The notes beneath the pieces are model-generated. The model worked only from the letters and a program-made list of their open reading frames with translations, did no database searches and was not told the DNA's origin. Below, one piece after another: positions 57,311-64,000 of a DNA stretch of 64,000 nucleotides. Source of the DNA: Deinandra increscens subsp. villosa (taxonomy: Eukaryota; Streptophyta; Magnoliopsida; Asterales; Asteraceae); the NCBI GenBank assembly GCA_039602395.1, contig JBCNJP010000025.1:41084922-41148921 (forward strand). The letters are read 5' to 3'. The first letter of the stretch is position 1; each line of letters opens with the position of its first letter. The position numbers were made by a program, and so were the translations under genes.

Positions 57311-59579
57311 AGTTACCTCCGTCTGAGATAGAATCCATTATAAGGTTTTGAACCCCTTATAGATTCTAAGGGTTCGCGTCGAGTGTTAACGTAGTTCTCC
57401 TGGAGATTACCTATGGCTTTCAGAAATTGAAAGGTCTCCTTAGTAGTTTCATGAACTATCACTGGACCAGTCAGATGATTATTACTGGCTTTCGTCCAGC
57501 AAAGGGGCGAATGAAACTTTCTTCTATACAAGCCTTTGAAAAGGGGCGGCTTGAGTATTCGAGCGATATCTATTGCAATAAGGAAACTCGGCGAGTGGAG
57601 AATGGTTGTCTCAACCATTGCCTAGGTTTGTGTTGCGTGATGACAATCTGTCACATAACTACGCAACGTACATTTTTAAGGTCTGGATTTTTCCTTTTGA
57701 TTTGGTCATCAGTATAACTCCTTCATACATACATTTTGTTGGATCCCTGGGTGGATGGAATATCTTGATTTGTGGGCTTCATCAAACACTAGCCTTCTCA
57801 AGTCTCTGAGGCTAGGTACCCATAGTCTATCCAAAAAGTTCATGGTTCCATTAGGCTTTTCAATCAGTTGTTTTTCCATGTCATGCATGCATTCATTTTC
57901 CAGATTCTCCGGCTTAAGAGCTTTGATTTGAGCATCATGAACTTGTGACGTGAGGTTCGAGTGTATGGTCATTCTTAATGCTCGAATGCAACGCGGTTCT
58001 GGCATGTTCCTTCCTGCTTAAAGCATCGGCTACAACGTTAGCCTTACCGAGGTGATAACGAATCTCACATTTGTAATCGTTAAGCAGTTTAACCATCGTC
58101 GTTGTCTCATGTTTAGCTCTTTCTGGTTAAAGATGTGCTGGAGGCTCTTGTGATCGGTGAATATAACGCACTGAGTCCCATAGAGGTAGTGCCTCCAGAT
58201 TTTGAAGGCAAAGACAACGGTTCTAAGTTCTAAGTCGTGACTCGTGTAATTCTTCTCATGAATGTTCAGTTGTCGAGAGGTGTAAGCGATGACTTTCTCA
58301 TGTTGCATCAGTACCCAACCCAAGCCTTGATGTGAAGCATCACAGTATACTACGAAATCGTCGATTCCGTCTGGTAAGGATAGGATTGGGGCGTTGCAAA
58401 GTTTTTGCTTTAACAACTGGAAAGCAGTTTCAGTTTTATCATCCCAGATGTACTTCTTATCTTTCTGAGTCAGGGTGGTAAGAGGCTGGGCTATCTTAAA
58501 AAAAAATTCAATGAATCGGCGGTAATAGACAGCGAGACCTAAGAATTGTCGAATCTCGATTGGGGTCGTGGGAGTACTCTAATCTTTGATTGATTCAATC
58601 TTAGACGAACCAACATGAATATCTCGGTCGTTGATCACATGACCCAGAAAGTGTACTTCGCGAATCCCAAAAGTCACATTTGGAGAATTTTGTGGAGTGT
58701 TCTTCTTTCTTGAACAGTTCTACGATGAGTCTCAAGTGTTCTTCGTGTTCTTTCTTACTACATGAGTAGATAAAAAAATATCGTCGATGAAAACGATAAC
58801 AAATTTATCCAGGTACGGTTTGCACACGCGATTCGTTAAGTCCATGAATACGGCCGGTGCTTTAATCAAACCGAATGGCATAACGAGGAACTCGTAATGA
58901 TTATAGCGTGTTCTAAACGCTGTCTTCTAGACATCTTCATCTCTAACTCGCAGTTGGTGGTACCCCGACCTTAGATCGATCTTTGAACAGAAGCATCATC
59001 CTTGGAGTTGATCAAATAAGTCATCGATCCTTGGAAGCGGGTAACGGTTCTTCACAGTCTGTTTGTTCGACTCTCGGTAGTCGATACACATCCTGAACGT
59101 TCCATCTTTCTTCTTCACGAATAAACGGGAGCACCCCACGGGGAGTGGCTTCGACAAATGAAGACCTTATCTAGCAACTCTTGCAGTTGGCAAGATAACT
59201 CTCACATTTCAGACGGTGCCAGTCGGTAAGGGGACCTGGAAACGGGGCTGCTCCGGGTGTTAGGTCGATGCGAAACTCTACTTTCCGTGCTAGTGATTAG
59301 CCTGGCAAGTCTTCTGGAAAGACTTCCTGGTGTTCGCAGACAATAGAGACGTCTTCGACGCGTCTCTTTCAGTTTCTTCTCAGTGACATGAACTAGAATG
59401 GCATGGCATCCTATGTGGAGGAATTTCTATGCCTTCATACAAGACAGGATAGCTAGTTCGGCTCCACTCTTTTCGTCTTGTACATTCAGAGTGTTGCCGT
59501 CCGCTAACAGCACTCTAACCATTTTCTCATGACACATAATTTCTGCATGGTTCTTTGCTGACCAATGCATTCCAATGAC
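57311..59579 (-). pseudogene. Gypsy-B pol: protease end, RT, RNase H, partial integrase, heavily broken
   Basis: Reading leftward on the minus strand: the protease end (KNHAEIMCHEK near 59560), RT with SPWGAP and YRELN-type remnants and several frameshifts (58440-59300), RNase H with YCDASHQGLGWVL and HDLEL (58100-58416), then the integrase zinc finger (DEAHKSRYSIHPG, about 57740-57780). About 200 residues of the catalytic core are missing before the C-terminal part (CRSP-like, IVHETT) at 57313-57618. Many stops and frameshifts show age. No function remains. Confidence 0.8.
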
Positions 59580-60235
59580 TGTTAGGTTACATAACTAAAT
59601 ATCAAATAAACACGAGTGCAGCGGATATTTTCCTATGAATTAATCTAACTAACCAGATAGATAATGTGTACCTTTTTAGCTTGGCAAGAGAAGATCTTCT
59701 AGGGTTTGAAGTAAATCCCTCTACGATCGCACACACGACACACCGATGTACGTATGCTAGTACTTGATCACGAGCTCCTCTCTTGATGTGGGCTTTGGTC
59801 GAACCACACAAGAAACCGAACCCCTTGGGTTCTTTTCTTATTGCCGAAAATTAGAGAGAGAAAGAGAGAGATTAGGGTTTGCACTTTTATCAGATAAATG
59901 CAGCAGCTTAAACCTTAAACCCATAAGGTTTATTTAGAGTGTTTAGGAACTTGATGAACAAGTTAGGGATTGGGATTGGGCTTAGCCGAATTTGGCCCTA
60001 AGGCCTATCCCAAACCTTTTCCTAATTGTAATCAAATTACAACTCTCTCTAATTTACAACTAACACCCCTGTTAATAATTAACCGTTAGTTCTTAACGAC
60101 TTCTCGTTAAATGTTCGTGATAAATATTAATTAACTAATTAATTAATACAAATACATTAGTGTCGAGACGTGTAATCCCGTAGGCTTAAATACTTTCCGG
60201 ACATACGCTTATTAATACGTGATCATATCCCTACA
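59580..60235 (-). repeat. 3' LTR of the Copia element
   Basis: On the minus strand it runs TGTAGGGATATGATC to ACCTAACA, 656 bp. It is preceded on that strand by the polypurine tract CTCAAGTGGGAGC (60236-60248). Confidence 0.85.
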
Positions 60236-60248
60236 GCTCCCACTTGAG

Positions 60249-61093
60249 CTCGTAATAATATAGGTAATAACATTGGTCAGGGCCTAGCAACACGCCAATG
60301 CTCCCGAAAATATTTAAGTACAGTTTCTCAAAGTGTATTTAAATGGTACAGTCATTTACTATCCCTTTGCTTCCGATACCGTTGTTAAATATGAATATGG
60401 ATCAAGGTCATTTCATACTTTAACGAATCTGTTTCTCATTCCATAACTAATTAAAGATTACCAAATTCAAATCGAGACACATCTGGATTCATTTGGGCAC
60501 GGCCATGCAAACATCTTAATTAGTCCCAATGAGGGGCCCAGTGGTATCTGCTTCAACCTTTAGGCTAAAGGAACAAATCCTCTTGACTACACGTGTCCAG
60601 TCACATACTTCACTACACTTACTGAAAATAGCCCTTTTGTACTACCTTATTCAGGATAGTTAGAACTATATCAAGTAGGTGCAATCCATATATGCATGAC
60701 CTGCTTGTATCTCAAGTCTAAGGATAAGTAAAGCAACCATTTACGAATTTCACTTAATGACAACGATCCATAAAGTGACAATTCGTTAGTGGGGTAGTCC
60801 GATATGCATCCTACGAATACCATGTGAGTTTGGTGGGACCATCCATTATATACTCCAAGAATATTACCAATCACTCAGATTTGTCTTAGTTTAACTATAT
60901 TCCCATATAGTTAATCGACAATGGACAATTTAGAATACTTGACAATTACTCAAGGATTAAACATGCAAATATAGGACACAATTTTCTATTAAATGAAATC
61001 AAACATATCAAGTACTTTATTTCATTATATAAATAGAAATTGTTTAACATCCCTTATCCAAATACCGAACATCAGACATACATGATTTAACTA
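60249..61093 (-). other. 3' non-coding segment of the Copia element
   Basis: About 850 bp between the pol end and the polypurine tract, without coding. A 67-codon minus frame at 60671-60874 shows no domain. Long spacers here are seen in some plant Copia lineages. Confidence 0.6.
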
Positions 61094-64000
61094 GCTAATT
61101 TAATTCCCATGCCCTCGTCATGCCTTTCAAGCTTCGGCCTCGACAAAGCTTTCGTGAAAGGATCAGTAAGTTAATAACTGTGTTAACTTTGAGTAATCTG
61201 ATTTCACCCAGTTCGATCTGCTCACGAACATAGTGATATCTCCTGGCATAGTGTCTGGCGCCCTTCGGAACTCCAGGTTCTTTGGCAATGATTAATGCAC
61301 CAGTATTATCACAGTACATATCAATAGGCAAATAATTGTAGGGATCACGTCAAGCCCATAAATAAATTTCCTTATCCAGACTGCCTCCATTGTAGCTTCC
61401 GAAGCAGCAATGTACTCAGACTCTATTGCAGACATAGCAACTGTGGTTTGTTTCTTGCTTTTCCAATCCACAGCGCCTCCATTCAGAACTAAGACGTACC
61501 CAGACTGAGACTTCATGTCATCTCTGTCACTCTGAAATCCAGCATCGCAGTATCCGGTCACTTTGAGCTCTTGATCTGGATTTCCCCCATATACCAAAAA
61601 CAAATCTCTAGTAGCCCGTAGGTACTTAAGAATGGTCTTAACAGCAGTCCAGTGACTTTCACCTGGATTCTGTTGAAATCGGCTAACGATATTTTGCGCA
61701 AACGCTATATCAGGTCTAGTGCATCTCACCGCATACATTATAGAGCCTACAACCGAAGCATAAGGGACTCTCTGCATACGCTTCACCTCATCAGGTGTAG
61801 AAGCACCTTGTTTGACCGATAGACCAAGTCCTTCCTGCATAGGTACTGTACCACGCTTGGAATTCTCCATCTTGAATCGCTTCAAGATCTTATCAATATA
61901 AGCACTTTGACTTAGTCCAATCAACCGCTTAGTTCTATCTCTATAGATCTTGATTCCAAGAATGAATGATGCTTCTCCCAAGTCTTTCATGGCAAAACAC
62001 TTTCCAAGATGGGATTTTACATCTTGCAACATTGGAATGTGTTTTCCTATAATCAATATGTCATCTACATATAAGACAAGGAAAGTAACATTACTCCCAC
62101 TAGCTTTGCGATATACACATGGCTCATCAGGATTCTGAATGAAACCAAACTTTTTGATTTCTTCATCAAACCGTTTATTCCAACTCCTCGATGCTTGCTT
62201 TAGTCCATAAATGGACCTTTGAAGCTTGCATACTTGGTTGGGATGTTTTGGATCAATGAACCCTTCAGGTTGATCCATATAGACTTCTTCATCCAAGTAA
62301 CCATTTAAGAAGGCAGTCTTAACATCCATTTGCCATATCTCAAAGTCATAGTATGCTGCTATGGCTAAGAGAATCCTAATAGCTCTAATGTCAGCTACTG
62401 GTGAAAAGGTCTCATCATAGTCAACGCCAAAACGTTGAGTATAACCTTTCACCACAAGACGAGCTTTATAGGTGTGTACATTTCCATCCATGTCGGTCTT
62501 CTTCTTGAAGATCTATTTACTCCCAACGGTCTTCGCGTTAGGAGGAAGATCAACCAAGTTCCAAACTTGATTATCTCTCATGGATTTCATTTCTACGTTC
62601 GTAGCTTCAAGCCATTTGTCAGATTCCGGATCTGATAATGCAGCTTTGAAGTTCGGAGGCTCATCGAGATCTCCTGATACGTTTTCCTCGGATTCGACTA
62701 GACCAATCCATCTATCCGGGTTACGTATGACCCTTTCGGATCTACGAAGTGGAATCGCAACATCATCAACTTGAGGTTCATCACTTTGAACATCCCCCCC
62801 CCCCAAGTTGATGATTGCTAGTTGTTTCAGAAGGTGACACATCTTCTAGTAGTTCTACAATTCTCCCACTCTTCTCTGGAGCTATAAAATTCTTTTCAAA
62901 GAATTCAGCATATCGAGCAACACGAACAGTATTTTCGGAAGGATTGTAAAAGTAGTAACCCATTGTTTCCTTTGGGTATCCTACGAAGATGCACTTAGTC
63001 GTCCTGGGTTGTAGTTTGTCAGGCGTATCACGCTTCACAAGTGCCTCACATCCCCAGACTCTTAAGTAAGACAACACAGGGACTTCTCCATGCCACAATT
63101 GATGCGGTGTCTTTTCAACCTTCTTGGTTGGAACCATATTTAGAACGCGTACAGCGGTTTCTAGAGCAAAATCCCAAAATGATATTGGGAGAGTTGTAAG
63201 GTTCATCATCGACCTCACCATTTCTAGTAAGGTGCGATTCCTCCTCTCAGATACTCCATTATGCTGAGGAGTGTAAGGAGGAGTAAGCTGTTGGACAATT
63301 CCACACGCTTTAAGATAATCCTTAAACTCTTGGCTTAAGTATTCTCCACCACGATCCGATCGAAGGATCTTGATGGTCTTTCCGAGTTGATTTTCTACTT
63401 CGTTCTTGAACTCTTTGAATGTTTCAAACACTTCATGTTTATGTTTAAGCAAGTAAACATGACCATAACGACTGAAATCATCCGTGAAAGTCACGAAGTA
63501 GCTAGCACTTTTTCTTGACACATGTCTAAATGGGCCACAAACATCAGTATGAATGAGTCGAAGTAGCTCTTTAGCCCTTTGCGGCTTGTTCGGAAAGGGT
63601 TTTCTTGTCATCTTTCCTGAGATACATGAAACGCATTTATCAAATGATTCATCATTTGATTGTAAGATCCCTTCACGTTGAAGTCTTTCAATGCGGTTTT
63701 TGCTAACATGGGCAAGACGACAGTGCCATAGATAGGTAGAGTCCAAACTAGTTTTGGCTCGTTTACTAACATTGTACATTGAATTACTTGAAACACAACC
63801 ACGCATATCAATTTCATAAATACCATCACAAGGAATAGCATTAAAAATATGAACATTATTTTTAGAAACTGAAATACCGATATTATTAAATGCATTAATA
63901 AATCCATGGTTTTTCAACAAAGTAACTGAAATTACACCTCTAGTAATAGAAGGTGCATAATGACAATTGTCTAATACAATAATTAACCCAGAAGGCAGAA
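61094..64000 (-). pseudogene. Copia pol: integrase, RT, RNase H, with four lesions
   Basis: From the right edge leftward: the gag-pre-integrase finger (WHCRLAHVSKNRIERL, then CVSCISGK), the integrase core with D (IHTDVCGPF), D (LRSDRGGEY) and E (HNGVSERRNRTL), and the C-terminal part to about 62850. RT has AFLNGYLDEEVYMDQPEGF near 62280 and YVDD near 62070. RNase H has YCDAGFQSDRDD, AIESEYIAASEA and MYCDNTGA. Lesions: a frameshift at the 11-base C/G run at 62794-62804; TAG replacing a Trp codon at 62513-62515; a frameshift near 61330; and a frameshift near 61170. The rest is well preserved, so inactivation is fairly recent. The frame stays open at the right edge. Confidence 0.9.

Larger units (their letters stand above)
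36673..59579 (-). mobile_element. Gypsy-B: decayed Ty3/gypsy element on the minus strand
   Basis: A 3' LTR (36673-48699 with inserts), polypurine tract, pol 3' end (48712-49212), a solo-LTR insertion, then integrase, RNase H, RT and the protease end (57311-59579), all on the minus strand. A Copia element enters at 59580 and gag plus the 5' LTR must lie beyond the window. It entered the Athila-like element next to TAATG (36668-36672). Confidence 0.8.
59580..64000 (-). mobile_element. Ty1/copia retrotransposon, 3' part, minus strand
   Basis: The 3' LTR (59580-60235), polypurine tract, a long 3' untranslated segment and pol from the gag-pre-integrase region onward are present. The 5' LTR, gag and protease lie beyond the right edge. 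It is inserted in the protease-coding part of Gypsy-B; the left flank is ATGAC. Confidence 0.9.

Overview
This window is eukaryotic plant DNA, almost certainly from a eudicot with a large, transposon-rich genome. Asteraceae is my best guess, because the Tekay-type LTRs ending in TGTCACACCCC and the gag proteins match what I know from that family, but this is inference. I found no intact host gene. Nearly every recognisable feature is a mobile element or a piece of one, many nested inside each other; host sequence appears only as short captured or decayed fragments.

Layout, left to right. (1) 1-3217: the 3' part of a CACTA (En/Spm) DNA transposon, with seven exons of its accessory transposase gene, a 1.4-kb field of GTGAC/GTCAC subterminal repeats and the terminal CACTA repeat. 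(2) 3218-6181: DNA ending in a Helitron 3' terminus, with a frameshifted PFP (pyrophosphate-dependent phosphofructokinase) fragment. (3) 6229-12780: inverted-repeat (MITE-like) elements, with a complete 4.8-kb gag-only LTR retrotransposon (TR-GAG-1, 6541-11377, target duplication GTGTT). (4) 13091-13364: a faint HARBI1-like relic. (5) 14100-16817: a second, damaged gag-only element that ends in an inverted, different LTR but is flanked by AAGAG on both sides. (6) 18520-36672: an Athila-like element. Its LTR holds TR-GAG-3 (19613-35165, target duplication GTCGG), which in turn holds a young Tekay-type Ty3/gypsy element (Gypsy-A, 22683-33512). (7) 36673 to beyond the right edge: a decayed minus-strand Ty3/gypsy element (Gypsy-B). 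Its LTR carries a 7.2-kb Helitron with a LIM-domain exon. Its pol is interrupted by a solo LTR (49213-56832), itself split by a 5.0-kb Helitron, and by a minus-strand Ty1/copia element from 59580 to the edge.

How the parts work together: autonomous Gypsy-A-type and Copia-type elements carry protease, reverse transcriptase, RNase H and integrase, whereas the three gag-only elements carry only a UBN2-type capsid with a zinc knuckle and a long coiled coil, so they must borrow pol in trans. The Helitrons lack any Rep/helicase in view and would also move in trans. LTR divergence agrees with the nesting order: TR-GAG-3 LTRs differ at about 1.5% of sites, and the Gypsy-A inside it at about 0.3-0.4% by eye.

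The least explained observations are: short family-specific words present in both orientations in the U3 of unrelated LTR families and, in two gag-only families, repeated many times in the RNA leader; three regularly spaced stem-loops with complementary but different outer arms in the 3' part of TR-GAG-3; the inverted-LTR chimera; the extra leader copy beyond the 3' LTR of Gypsy-A; and Helitrons that end in modular hairpin repeats.
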